A stretch of 64,000 nucleotides of DNA from Affinundibacterium flavidum (GCF_014284175.1 NZ_JACOGA010000022.1:1-64000); one strand, 5' to 3'; positions 35,541-44,941 are shown, counted from the stretch's first letter. The notes: generated by a model not told the origin, from the sequence alone. A program made the numbers and translations.

Positions 35541-36139
35541 TAAGTACGCTCAGCGACACGTTTCAGTTGCCGATACACTAGCGCCATCGACACACTACCG
35601 AGCAGCAGCAAGACATACACAAGTGGAATCCTCAATACCGCAATTGCCACCAAGGTGAGCAGTGTAATAACCGCAGCCCCAGGCAAACCCAAAGGATGTG
35701 TGCGCAACACCGGCAATAGACGTAAACCACTGGCGATAATCATGCCCGCCGCCACCGCACTCATACCGCGTAGTGCACCCGCCACACCAGGATGGTGCGC
35801 GACTTGCGCATACAAGATCACCGCGAGCAACAGTACGATCAAGGGAAAACACAACATGCCAGCCAAGGCACTTAGTGCGCCAGCCAAACCAAAAAAACGA
35901 TTACCGATGATCATCGCCAGATTCACGACATTCGGACCAGGCATGACTTGCGCTACCGCCCACTCCTCGACGAATTCCGCACGCGTCATCCATTGTTTTT
36001 TATCGACCAATTCGCGTTGCACGATGGCGACGACGCCACCAAAACCTTGCATGGCCAAAATTGTAAATGACCAAAATAAATCGGCTACAGAGCGCGGTTG
36101 AGGCTTGGCAGCAAGCGGATCTATTTCAGGCATAGTCAT
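35540..36139 (-). CDS. ChrA-type chromate transporter, first half-size subunit
   Basis: This is a CHR-domain membrane protein of about 199 residues. The conserved signatures are FGGVVAIVQRELVDKKQWMT and WAVAQVMPGPNVVNLAMIIG. The start is placed at the ATG at 36139; another ATG two codons later is possible, and a TTG lies at 36160. It is coupled to the second half by a TAATG overlap. It follows a CII-like regulator gene by about 60 bp on the same strand, so the three could form one unit. Confidence 0.85.
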   Translation of the reverse strand: MTMPEIDPLAAKPQPRSVADLFWSFTILAMQGFGGVVAIVQRELVDKKQWMTRAEFVEEWAVAQVMPGPNVVNLAMIIGNRFFGLAGALSALAGMLCFPLIVLLLAVILYAQVAHHPGVAGALRGMSAVAAGMIIASGLRLLPVLRTHPLGLPGAAVITLLTLVAIAVLRIPLVYVLLLLGSVSMALVYRQLKRVAERT

Positions 36140-36202
36140 CTTCAAATTGTCCACGGCCAAGCAAGGAATGAAATCGTAAGTACAGGCGCTCAGGCGAAAA
36201 AT

Positions 36203-36688
36203 CTACACGCCTTTGTGGTGTTGTCGAATACGTGCGCGCCATTCGCCTATCGCAGCTAATGCCGCCTGGAATTCACGCTCAATTAAATCTGCTTCCAGCG
36301 TGGTAATAACACGATCCATCATCGCTTCAGAAACCGCCTCTGCCGCATTGCCAACTTGGCTCATTACGCGACAAACCGTTTGCGATAAATCGTCATCCGT
36401 AAATTCTTGCGGCTCAGGTACAACAAAACCTGCCATGCCGTGCCGCGCCAACATCGCGTGCAATGGCAACAGCGCATCTTTCACGCCAGCCTCATCACAC
36501 AGACTGATGATCACCGAGGTTTCTTCAAACGACGGGTAATGCGTTTCTATGCCCGGTGCCAGTTTATTGCGCAAGACATTCACAGACATTTGCATGCGCG
36601 CAGCTAATGCGTCTAAGCCGCCGGGGTAGGCCCGCGCAACTTTGTACAGAGCATCATGTTGATTCATATCAGAATAGCGGCGTGTCAT
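36203..36688 (-). CDS. Phage CII-like regulatory protein
   Basis: This is a 161-residue protein resembling the phage regulatory CII/CP76 family. The N-terminal half contains a helix-turn-helix-like stretch, GLDALAARMQMSVNVLRNKLAPG, followed by SFEETSVIISLCDEAGV. There are no other phage genes nearby, so this is probably a domesticated regulator. It lies upstream of the ChrA pair on the same strand and may control it, which is an inference from position only. The 243-bp gap upstream shows no gene. Confidence 0.7.
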   Translation of the reverse strand: MTRRYSDMNQHDALYKVARAYPGGLDALAARMQMSVNVLRNKLAPGIETHYPSFEETSVIISLCDEAGVKDALLPLHAMLARHGMAGFVVPEPQEFTDDDLSQTVCRVMSQVGNAAEAVSEAMMDRVITTLEADLIEREFQAALAAIGEWRARIRQHHKGV

Positions 36689-36931
36689 AATTTAGATCTT
36701 TCGGAATGGCTTAGAGCGATTGACGTGAGACAGACAATCGCGGATTACGATTACTAAAAATTCTCGCTGGAAATACTCACCAGCGGCTCAGGCAAAGTGC
36801 CCAAGAAAAATACGAGGAAACAAGCAAAACAAGATCTAGCATTGTACCGAATCAATGTCGAAATAACTACAATATCGATCATAAGCCCGAGCGCTGACTT
36901 CCTAGATGTGCCGAAGTGTGCCTAAGTGTTC

Positions 36932-37849
36932 CTAATTGGGTGAGTGGCGCAATCGTTCACCAAGCAAACGCAACCAACGCTCACTTCCCGCGCCATCGCT
37001 CAGCACTAAGGCAAAATCCGTCACCGTACGTGCTGCACGCTCTAATAATTGAATATCAGCCTCGTGTTGGCGGGCTACGTGCGGATCTTCCAAAAATACG
37101 ATGCGACGGATTTTTTTCTCTAAGACTAATTCCGCAATCTGCGCATCACCGCCCATAGGTCCAGACAAAAATGGCTGCACCCAATTGCGACCAGCCTGTT
37201 CCCCTTTGATTTTTTGTGCCAACTGATTCAAGAGTGACCCAGTGGTACCAGTCGCATAACGATGCGCGAATTGATCGAGCAATGAGAAATGCTGCTCGGC
37301 GATCTGCAACATGTTTTGCTTCAAGGCGTCATGCGCAATTAATGCAATACTTTCCTGCCCCAAATTGATCCCCAATTGCGCACTAAAATGCGTCACAGAG
37401 CCTTGCGCCAGAGCTTCTAACTCCAACCACTCACAAGCAGCTGCTAAGGTCGACAAGAATGGCTTGCGATGAATCACGCATTGACGCTTGAGCGCCAGCG
37501 CTTCGGGAAAAATCGAGGAGTGATCGACAGGGTCAATCAAGTAAATTACGGCGTCCACCGAATTCTGCGGATCACTGTTCACCACATGCGCGACCAGTTT
37601 CATTAAACCACCATCGCGACCATAAGGAAAGCGCACATGCGGCTGGCACAAATCGGCTACGCCATGAGTATGAATCGCATCTAAAGTGCGCCCGACCACG
37701 ATCCACTCTATATTCAAAGCTTGTATTGACTTCGTGGCCCTTTGAAATAATTGTACCAAGGCAGAATCATGCGCATCCTGATGGGCGCGATTCGCAATTA
37801 AACCTATGCGCAAACGTCTTTGCGTGGGAGTTGTCAGAGCCTTATTCAT
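36932..37849 (-). CDS. Tandem methylglyoxal synthase-like protein
   Basis: This is a 305-residue protein with two copies of the methylglyoxal synthase fold; the usual enzyme is about 150 residues. The C-terminal copy (about 165-285) keeps the catalytic pattern of E. coli MgsA: IAHDALKQ (His and Asp of the phosphate site), YATGTTG, SGPMGGD with the catalytic Asp, and DPHVARQHEAD with His and Asp. The N-terminal copy (about 13-140) shows the same strand order, with IGLIANRAH, FPYGRDGG and VDAVIYLIDPVDH, but has lost the key residues. The enzyme would turn dihydroxyacetone phosphate into methylglyoxal. The inactive half may be regulatory. ATG 37849 follows an in-frame TTG at 37852. Confidence 0.75.
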   Translation of the reverse strand: MNKALTTPTQRRLRIGLIANRAHQDAHDSALVQLFQRATKSIQALNIEWIVVGRTLDAIHTHGVADLCQPHVRFPYGRDGGLMKLVAHVVNSDPQNSVDAVIYLIDPVDHSSIFPEALALKRQCVIHRKPFLSTLAAACEWLELEALAQGSVTHFSAQLGINLGQESIALIAHDALKQNMLQIAEQHFSLLDQFAHRYATGTTGSLLNQLAQKIKGEQAGRNWVQPFLSGPMGGDAQIAELVLEKKIRRIVFLEDPHVARQHEADIQLLERAARTVTDFALVLSDGAGSERWLRLLGERLRHSPN

Positions 37850-37885
37850 CAATAATTTTTCACGAAAAAAAATACTACAAACGTT

Positions 37886-39181
37886 CTATAAGCGTTCAAC
37901 TATATGTCGATTGAATTCTTCACACCAATTCAGCAAGTCTTGCCCTGGCATAGGTTTCGCAAAATAAAATCCCTGAATTTCGTCGCAGCCCATCAGACGC
38001 AAGGTATTCAAAGTCGATTCTTGTTCAACACCTTCTGCCACGACGGACAAGCCAAAATTATGCGCCAGGCCGATAATACTTTGCACAATTTGCTTATCCT
38101 GCTTGGAGCTGATCATGCCCTGTACAAACACTCTATCAATCTTCAATTCATCGATAGGGAAGCGGCGCAAATAGGCGAGTGAAGAATACCCAGTTCCGAA
38201 GTCATCGATCGATAAACGAAAGCCTAAATTCTTCAACTCAAATAGTAAGGCCGTCGTGTGTTCGATATCATGAATAAAAGCGCTCTCGGTCACCTCTAGG
38301 CCAATCGCAGAAGCGGGAATATTCCAGACATTGAGCAAACGTTCCAATATTTTGGGTAACTGTTCAAGAGCCAGCAAGCGTGCGGATAAATTGATCCAGA
38401 CCACGACATGCAAACCCATGCTTTCCCAACTGGCGGCTTCTTGCAAAACTTTATTAAAGACTTGTATCGTCAACTGCTCAATCAAGCCATATTGTTCTGC
38501 CGTATCGATCAGTAAATTCGTTGCGACGCTTTGCGCATGATCTGCTGGCCAACGTACCAAAGCTTCGACAGACTTAATGCTTTTTGAGCGCAGATCGACT
38601 TTCGGTTGATAGCGCATTTCCAGCGCATTGTCGTCCAGCACCATCTTGATTGCTTTTGGTAAATCATCTGGGCTACTTCTTTGATCGCGCTGCACACTCG
38701 CCAGTTCAAATCGCAAATTGTTTAACTGCGCATTCTTCTGCGCCTGATCAGCGATGCGCAATAGATCTGCAGCCTTGCTGGCGTGCAGCGGAGCGCACGC
38801 GATGCCGATACTCGGATGAAAGAAAATCGTGTGTGCTTCGATTTTCAAAGGAGCACTTAAGGCATTCAATAAACGATGCCCCGCCAGAACTGCCAAGGCT
38901 TCAGACGACAACTGCGGCAAAATAAACCAACATTCATTATCGGTCGCAAACACAAATCGATCTTTTGCACGCAAACTAGGATGCAAATTTTCACAGAAGT
39001 GCGTCTGTACGATGTGCGCATACTGAGAATTCAGGAGCGCTTGCAGGCGATCGCTACGTTGCAGCGACAAGACTAGCACGGCGACCATTTGTTGCTCATT
39101 CGCGGCCTGAATTTCCGTATCGAGCATCGTCATAAACGCATCTAGCGATGGCAGCAATGCTTGTGTTTGTCGATTCGTCAT
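37886..39181 (-). CDS. EAL-domain cyclic-di-GMP phosphodiesterase with degenerate GGDEF
   Basis: This is a 431-residue cytoplasmic protein. A degenerate GGDEF-like domain (about 10-165) has TDNEC in place of GGDEF and so cannot be a cyclase. The EAL domain (about 180-425) has the full catalytic set: EALVRW, NLSA, LEVTES, DDFGTGYSS, KIDRVF, AEGVE and QGFYFAKP. It should hydrolyse cyclic di-GMP to pGpG. It follows the HD-GYP gene by 49 bp on the same strand, across a short tandem repeat, so the pair may be co-transcribed. AGGAG lies upstream of the ATG. Confidence 0.92.
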   Translation of the reverse strand: MTNRQTQALLPSLDAFMTMLDTEIQAANEQQMVAVLVLSLQRSDRLQALLNSQYAHIVQTHFCENLHPSLRAKDRFVFATDNECWFILPQLSSEALAVLAGHRLLNALSAPLKIEAHTIFFHPSIGIACAPLHASKAADLLRIADQAQKNAQLNNLRFELASVQRDQRSSPDDLPKAIKMVLDDNALEMRYQPKVDLRSKSIKSVEALVRWPADHAQSVATNLLIDTAEQYGLIEQLTIQVFNKVLQEAASWESMGLHVVVWINLSARLLALEQLPKILERLLNVWNIPASAIGLEVTESAFIHDIEHTTALLFELKNLGFRLSIDDFGTGYSSLAYLRRFPIDELKIDRVFVQGMISSKQDKQIVQSIIGLAHNFGLSVVAEGVEQESTLNTLRLMGCDEIQGFYFAKPMPGQDLLNWCEEFNRHIVERL

Positions 39182-39197
39182 GCGATTCCTTCTCCTA

Positions 39198-39223
39198 GAT
39201 ACTACTGGATACTACTGGATACT
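39198..39223. repeat. 10-bp tandem repeat before the EAL gene
   Basis: ACTACTGGAT occurs twice exactly (39201-39220) with partial flanking copies, 2.6 units in all. It lies just upstream of the Shine-Dalgarno of the EAL gene, between it and the HD-GYP gene. Confidence 0.6.
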
Positions 39224-39230
39224 TTTGTGC

Positions 39231-40955
39231 TTACGATGCTTTATAAAAATCATGGCAAACCAAACCATAGGCGCCGTCCGGAAGGCCACGCAAAATACTA
39301 ATGCGTTCGGTGTCGTCGACCAAATCTTGCCGCATCAAATCAAACATCATGGGTTTTTCTAACAGACTCTTATCTGCCTTTGTTAAGACCAAGACTTTAG
39401 GATCTAACCTGCGCACTTTATTGTGCTCTAATACGATTGCCACTTCACCTGTGGTTAATTGAATCAAGCTTCCGACTGGAAAGATACCGATCGCCTGCAC
39501 AAACTCTTCTACCAGTGGGGCATGTAATTGCCCATCTGCCATGCGAAATAATTCTTTCATCGCATCAAACGAAGAGCGTGTTTCCCCATAAGAACGCGCA
39601 GAAGTCATGGCCGCAAAACTATCTGCAATTGCCGCCATTCTTCCGAAAATACTAATTTCAGCGCCCACTAAACCACGTGGATATCCGCTGCCGTCCATCC
39701 TTTCATGGTGCTGGTCGATTCCCAATTTCACGTTCACGCTTAAAGGCGCTTGCGCTTCCAATAAGTTGATGCTGGCATTCACATGTGTCTGAATGATTTC
39801 CGCCTCGGCTGGCGATAATTTGCTAGGTTTTTCCAACAAGGATTCAGGCATTTCTAATTTGCCGATATCAAGTAATAAACCAATAAATCCAAGTTCAATT
39901 AACTGCTGTTTAGAAAAACCAATATGTCTGCCTAAACTCAACATATACACCGACACCTTCAAGGCGTGCGACACCACTTTCATATTCTCTGAACGCATGC
40001 GTAGCAGCCACATCATCGCCGACGGATTCGAGATCACACTATCGGCCAATAACTGCACGGTTGGCAGAACCTCTTTCAATTCCAAGGACTGCATATTGCG
40101 CAAATCTTGATGCAATTTATCGATCAAAGCATCGGCTTTTTCGGCAACATCACGCGCACGGACTAGCTCTTCGGTCATTGCCACCTGATCACGATAAGTC
40201 ACCAGATGAATTTCTTCAGGGATGTATTCTGGTCGCCGTAATTTATTCTTCGCGTGTTTTGGACGATTCCAGAGTGAGCGATGTAAGTGTCGCCCCTGCT
40301 CGCTCCACCGTAACCAGCGCTCCCACCAATTCAAACCAGCATTATTCGCGTCGCGCGGCTCCATGCCTTGCATCATCGCAGCGAATTGTCGGTTCGCACC
40401 TGTGTGTGTGCGACTCAAGCTATGGGCAACAGTCTCGTCCTCTTTATGCAGCGCAGCTTGTTCAAAGCGAGCGAATTCGGGCGGCGCGTGCGGCGTTGCT
40501 TTATTTTTATGGTGATGCAAAGCCTTTTTGGGATGTTGATGTTGGACGTGATGTGGGTGATGGCGCAAGCGATGCGTCGTTGCATAGTCTGACTTAGTGA
40601 ATTTTCTATGCAACCAACCAACAACTCTATCGACTTGACTTTGCTGCTCATCGATTTCGACTCTATGCGCTAAGGCATTGCGGGGATTGGTCGCACCGAC
40701 TTGCTTGAGCTCATACAGGCTATCAAAAGGTAAATGAACTAAGGCATGTTCGTTACTGCGGCGCGGGTCAATCACAAGTTCTTTCACCAAGCCTTGCAAT
40801 GTTTGTAAATCAAGAGCTTCGCTAAGCAAAAAACCCTGAAGCATAAACGGCGTTTGCGCCCAAGGCCTATCCAAATCAGTAATGAACATTCCTAAACGCA
40901 AATCATCAATTCGGATGCGGAGTGCTTCACATAATTGATGCGTCTTATAGGCCAC
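39231..40955 (-). CDS. HD-GYP protein with altered HD motif and His-rich linker
   Basis: This is a 574-residue protein starting at a GTG. The N-terminal DUF3391-like part is LGMFITDLDRPW. A histidine-rich linker (about 127-156) has eleven histidines in thirty residues. The HD-GYP domain spans about 315-500. The GYP end is intact (HHERMDGSGYPRGL), but the HD position reads LLLDIGK, so the first metal-binding histidine is leucine (residue 362) while the Asp is kept. Normal enzymes degrade cyclic di-GMP; this one may be inactive, use a different metal site, or act as a receptor. It is followed by the EAL gene on the same strand. Confidence 0.9.
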   Translation of the reverse strand: MAYKTHQLCEALRIRIDDLRLGMFITDLDRPWAQTPFMLQGFLLSEALDLQTLQGLVKELVIDPRRSNEHALVHLPFDSLYELKQVGATNPRNALAHRVEIDEQQSQVDRVVGWLHRKFTKSDYATTHRLRHHPHHVQHQHPKKALHHHKNKATPHAPPEFARFEQAALHKEDETVAHSLSRTHTGANRQFAAMMQGMEPRDANNAGLNWWERWLRWSEQGRHLHRSLWNRPKHAKNKLRRPEYIPEEIHLVTYRDQVAMTEELVRARDVAEKADALIDKLHQDLRNMQSLELKEVLPTVQLLADSVISNPSAMMWLLRMRSENMKVVSHALKVSVYMLSLGRHIGFSKQQLIELGFIGLLLDIGKLEMPESLLEKPSKLSPAEAEIIQTHVNASINLLEAQAPLSVNVKLGIDQHHERMDGSGYPRGLVGAEISIFGRMAAIADSFAAMTSARSYGETRSSFDAMKELFRMADGQLHAPLVEEFVQAIGIFPVGSLIQLTTGEVAIVLEHNKVRRLDPKVLVLTKADKSLLEKPMMFDLMRQDLVDDTERISILRGLPDGAYGLVCHDFYKAS

Positions 40956-41065
40956 GAGCTAATCACTTTTTAAAATTAAATAAATCCGACGCAACAGCAA
41001 ATGCTATGGTTTTTGCGTATAGCCCTAATCATAACGACTTTATGTATTCAGGCGAACGATAGATA

Positions 41066-41095
41066 AAAAAAAACCCGCAAATTGCGGGTTTTTTC
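41066..41095 (-). terminator. Rho-independent terminator of the CocE-like gene
   Basis: ACCCGC pairs with GCGGGT inside A and T tracts, 18 bp after the stop codon of the hydrolase gene on the minus strand. Confidence 0.85.
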
Positions 41096-41112
41096 CTACA
41101 TAAATACTTAAT

Positions 41113-43083
41113 TTATTTTGATTCCGCTTTTTCATCCAAAGCTGGCAAGACCTGAACTTGTAATCGACTCAACTTGTCAGCGCCACGATACAAACGATGA
41201 TTGGCTTTTATGAAATCACTATCCTTTGCGTTATAGATATTATCGACATACTTTTGCGGATTGCGATCAATGAAAGGGAACCAGGATGATTGCACTTGAA
41301 TCATGATGCGATGACCACGCTGGAAGGTATGCATGACATCATTGATTGCAAATTTCACTTGATGCACTTGATTCGGTACCATCGCCTTTGGGTGCTCAAA
41401 ACTATCGCGGAAACGGGCGCGGAATGGCTCACCGCGGACTAAGGTTTGCTGCGCACCACGATTCGGTTCACCGACAGCGTTATCCATTTTATTCGGATTC
41501 ACGTCAATCAACTTCACCACAAAATCGGCATCACTACCGGTTGTACTGACAAACAGCAATGCTTCTAGCGGTCCGGCGAATGTCACGTCACGTTCCAACA
41601 CCTCGGTTTGATACGTCAATACATCGGGGCGGCTGCCAGCAAATCGCTGATCCATCGCGACATATTGATTACTCCAGCGATTGCCAATTTCAGTCGTGTA
41701 AGGCACAGGCTTGGCTGGATCGCTGACATATTCATCAAAGCTTAGCGCGCTATCCTTAGGCACATCAAAACTTAACTTACTATCCGCTTGAAAATACAAA
41801 GACTTCGTTTGCGTATTGGCTGGTGGCCAGCTATCAAAACCGCGCCAACGATTGGCACCCGTTTCAAAAACCCAAGCCTCTGGCAAAGCAGGTTTGTCGC
41901 CAGCTTTTAAGTGGTGTTTAAAGAATGCAAACTCGATTGGTTGATAGGTATAAGCGGTCTTGAAGCCAAAATTGGTATCACCAATTTTTTCACCTGTGGT
42001 ATTCGTCCAACCACCATGTACCCAAGGTCCAATCACCAGCGTATTGCTGATACCCGGGTTATTTTTTTCTATAGCTTTATAAGTTTGCAATGGGCCATAA
42101 AGATCTTCAGTGTCATACCAACCACCCACTGTCATCACCGCCGCTTTAATATTTTTCAAATGCGGCAATAAATTTTTTGCCTGCCAATAGCTATCGTAAT
42201 TTGGATGCTCCATCAATTCATTCCAGAATGGGATATCGCCTTTGAAGTGCTTGGCGTTCGCATTCGCCAACGATCCCAATTCCAAGAAAAATTGATAGGC
42301 ATCGGGTACGCCCCAATCGAATCCTCTGTCGTTATTGACATCGGTGGGAACTGGTCGTGGTTTTCCGAATCCACTAAAAAAACTAAACGCCAGTTGTACA
42401 TTGAATGCACCATTTCTATGCATGTCGTCACCACGGAACCAATCCGCAATTGGCGCTTGTGGCGATACTGCTTTTAATGCCGGATGCGAGTCAATCGCAC
42501 CAGCGGAAGTATAAAAGCCGGGATAGGAGATTCCCCACTGCCCTACTTTGCCATTGTTCGCAGGGAGGTTCTTGATCATCCAATCGATACTGTCGTAAGT
42601 ATCACTGCTTTCATCCACATCGCTCTTGCTCATCTTTTTGCTGATGTGCGGGCGCATGTTCACAAACTCACCTTCGGACATATTCTTGCCACGCACATCT
42701 TGAAACGCGAAAATGAAGCCTTCTTTTTCATATTCCGAAGTAGGGCCGAGGCGGGTCTTGTATTTATCGGTACTGTAAGGGGCGACCGTGTATGGGGTTC
42801 GCACTAGCAATATCGGATAACGCTTATTTGCGCTGGCATCATTTGGAACGTACACCGAAGTAAATAGTAATTTTCCGTCACGAGCGGGAATACGATATTC
42901 GAATTTCGTGTAATGCTTGCGTATGTACTCAGCTCGCTCCGCCGCACTTTCTTTTTCATCCAAAGTGGCATTGGCATTTGTTGCAGCGGCTGTCGCTGCG
43001 CTTGCAGACAAGCTGAGGCTGCTAAGACCCAGAAAACCGCACAATAAGGCGGCGAATAAATTGCTAGCGATACGACATTTCAT
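41113..43083 (-). CDS. Secreted CocE/NonD-type alpha/beta hydrolase
   Basis: This is a 656-residue exported protein with a signal peptide (about 1-30, ASAA-TA). The N-terminal alpha/beta-hydrolase domain carries the nucleophile elbow GISYPG with Ser186 and the family stretch FAFQDVRGKNMSEGEF. A C-terminal jelly-roll domain (from about 430) is typical of X-Pro dipeptidyl-peptidase and amino-acid ester hydrolases. It may cleave ester or amide bonds in small acyl compounds or peptides in the periplasm. It is a single gene with its own terminator. The family name is clear; the substrate is not. Confidence 0.9.
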   Translation of the reverse strand: MKCRIASNLFAALLCGFLGLSSLSLSASAATAAATNANATLDEKESAAERAEYIRKHYTKFEYRIPARDGKLLFTSVYVPNDASANKRYPILLVRTPYTVAPYSTDKYKTRLGPTSEYEKEGFIFAFQDVRGKNMSEGEFVNMRPHISKKMSKSDVDESSDTYDSIDWMIKNLPANNGKVGQWGISYPGFYTSAGAIDSHPALKAVSPQAPIADWFRGDDMHRNGAFNVQLAFSFFSGFGKPRPVPTDVNNDRGFDWGVPDAYQFFLELGSLANANAKHFKGDIPFWNELMEHPNYDSYWQAKNLLPHLKNIKAAVMTVGGWYDTEDLYGPLQTYKAIEKNNPGISNTLVIGPWVHGGWTNTTGEKIGDTNFGFKTAYTYQPIEFAFFKHHLKAGDKPALPEAWVFETGANRWRGFDSWPPANTQTKSLYFQADSKLSFDVPKDSALSFDEYVSDPAKPVPYTTEIGNRWSNQYVAMDQRFAGSRPDVLTYQTEVLERDVTFAGPLEALLFVSTTGSDADFVVKLIDVNPNKMDNAVGEPNRGAQQTLVRGEPFRARFRDSFEHPKAMVPNQVHQVKFAINDVMHTFQRGHRIMIQVQSSWFPFIDRNPQKYVDNIYNAKDSDFIKANHRLYRGADKLSRLQVQVLPALDEKAESK

Positions 43084-43249
43084 ATAACAAATCTTTCATT
43101 GGAAAATGTACAGCAAAAAGTTTGACACGTAGTAAAGCAACTGAACGAGCTGATCCTAGTCTGACCATACATTAGTCAATTTAGTTCAGGCTATCAGTCC
43201 AGACTTTTCGTGACAACCGTGAACAGTGGCTAATCTCAAGTCGCGGCAG

Positions 43250-43903
43250 CTATTCCAATTTAAAGTCTGGCAAGTCGGCTTCAATCTGTACGACGGAGTT
43301 GCGTCCCTGTTGTCGCGCCTGTTGCAAAGCTTGGTTCGCACGTTCCAACACTTTTTCCGTGTTATCACCAGCGGCATTGGTTGTTAATCCAGTGCAAAAA
43401 TTGACTAGTAAATCGTCTGCGATATCGTTCCACGCATAAGCATCCAAACATGCTTTCAAACGATTGATCGCAATAAGACTCTGGTCTAGCCAGGTAGTTG
43501 GCATCACAATCGCAAATTCGGTCGCGGCATATCGCCCAAATGAATCCAAGCTACGTAATACCTGCGAGGACTCTGCGGTTAATACTTGCAAAATGCGCTT
43601 GGTTACATCTTGCCCATGGCGCTCCATGATTTCTGGCAAATCATCGACGCCAATCAACGCCACAGTAAAAGTGTGCCCAGTACGCTGTGAGCGCTGTAAC
43701 TCTCCGTCTAAACGCTCAATCAAGGTATGTCGGGTCAAGGCACCTGTAAGGTGATCATGTGTGACTAAAGTTTGCAACTGTGCCATGACGGCTTCTAACT
43801 TTGGCACGACATCATCGCGATTATTGCCTTCTTTGATGTGTGCTATTGCCTCCAGCAATTGTTGCTGAGCAAAGGGGATGGTCTGCTTAGTATTTCTTGG
43901 CAT
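43250..43903 (-). CDS. Degenerate GGDEF-domain protein
   Basis: This is a 217-residue cytoplasmic protein. A helical N-terminus (about 1-50) is followed by a GGDEF fold (about 55-205), with DHLTGALTRHTLIERLDGEL and the closing AQQARQQGRNSV-like helix. The active-site loop reads AATEF instead of GGDEF, and the metal site is VDDLPEI. It probably does not make cyclic di-GMP and may bind a nucleotide or a partner. ATG 43903 is preferred to the TTG at 43918. The gap to the CocE gene shows no features. Confidence 0.82.
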   Translation of the reverse strand: MPRNTKQTIPFAQQQLLEAIAHIKEGNNRDDVVPKLEAVMAQLQTLVTHDHLTGALTRHTLIERLDGELQRSQRTGHTFTVALIGVDDLPEIMERHGQDVTKRILQVLTAESSQVLRSLDSFGRYAATEFAIVMPTTWLDQSLIAINRLKACLDAYAWNDIADDLLVNFCTGLTTNAAGDNTEKVLERANQALQQARQQGRNSVVQIEADLPDFKLE

Positions 43904-44026
43904 GGGTAGAGTGTTCAATAAAGAGTGAATCAGCCATCAAGGTAAAAATACCACCATATTTCAGCATGGCAATAGGGCTTGCAATAAGCTTACAATAGCT
44001 ACTTTAGAGCTGTTCAGCAAGCCTGT

Positions 44027-44941
44027 ATGAATTTTCTGTCGCATTCCTCGCCCTTACAAAATATCCAAAGCCCCTTGTTTCCAGGCATAGACCTCTGGGT
44101 CAAACGCGACGACTTGTTGCAACCGCAGGTTTCTGGAAATAAGTTTCGCAAACTCAAACATACACTGTTAGCGGCAGACCCTAGGCTAACGACATTGGTA
44201 TCTATGGGCGGCGCTTGGTCAAATCACTTACATGCATTGGCACATGCGGGTCACATCTTGGGTTTTCGCACCATCGGTCTGGTACGAGGCATCCCTGGAG
44301 AGGCACAAGCACTGACCGCGACACTGGAAGACTGTCGCCAGTTAGGAATGGAATTGCATTTTGTCTCGCGCGCCGATTATCGTGAATTGCGCGATCAGAT
44401 AGATCATTGGCGTCTATGGGTGCCACCAGAAAGCAACAACTATTTGTGGCTGCCAGAAGGCGGTAGCAGTGTTGAAGCGGTGCGAGGTATGGCGGAATTG
44501 GTCGATGAAGTCAGGCATGAACTTGGCGAGCACCCCAGCAACATGATCGTGGCCTGCGGTACTGGCACAAGTTTAGCTGGCATTGTCGCGGGAATGCAAG
44601 ACCGAGGTCGCGTGATTGGGATCGCTGCAGTACAAAATAGCCAATATTTACGGGCGCAGATTCAAGAATTATTGGTACGTGCCGAACATCCCGCCTACGA
44701 CAATTTCGATATTTTGCATGAGTTCACGCACGGTGGCTTCGCCAAAACCTCTCCCCAACTGCTGGCGTTTTGCGATAGATTTTTTGCAGATACACATATT
44801 CCAGTTGAACCGATTTATACTGGAAAAATGTTTTATGCATTGCATCAGCTATGCCATGCTGGAAAATTTTCCGCTGGGGAGCGTGTGGTAGCCGTACACA
44901 CAGGCGGTTTACAAGGAAACCGCGGATTCCTTCAGTCTTAA
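44027..44941 (+). CDS. PLP-dependent D-cysteine desulfhydrase/ACC-deaminase-like enzyme
   Basis: This is a 304-residue fold-type II PLP enzyme. The Schiff-base lysine is Lys39 in SGNKFRKL, the substrate-binding motif is SMGGAWSNHLHALA, and the phosphate-binding loop is ACGTGTSLAG. The C-terminus reads TGGLQGNRGF. The family covers D-cysteine desulfhydrase (DcyD) and 1-aminocyclopropane-1-carboxylate deaminase; residues that split the two are not decisive here. It acts in the cytoplasm and is encoded alone. It is convergent with the small unknown gene at 44991. Confidence 0.88.
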   Translation: MNFLSHSSPLQNIQSPLFPGIDLWVKRDDLLQPQVSGNKFRKLKHTLLAADPRLTTLVSMGGAWSNHLHALAHAGHILGFRTIGLVRGIPGEAQALTATLEDCRQLGMELHFVSRADYRELRDQIDHWRLWVPPESNNYLWLPEGGSSVEAVRGMAELVDEVRHELGEHPSNMIVACGTGTSLAGIVAGMQDRGRVIGIAAVQNSQYLRAQIQELLVRAEHPAYDNFDILHEFTHGGFAKTSPQLLAFCDRFFADTHIPVEPIYTGKMFYALHQLCHAGKFSAGERVVAVHTGGLQGNRGFLQS

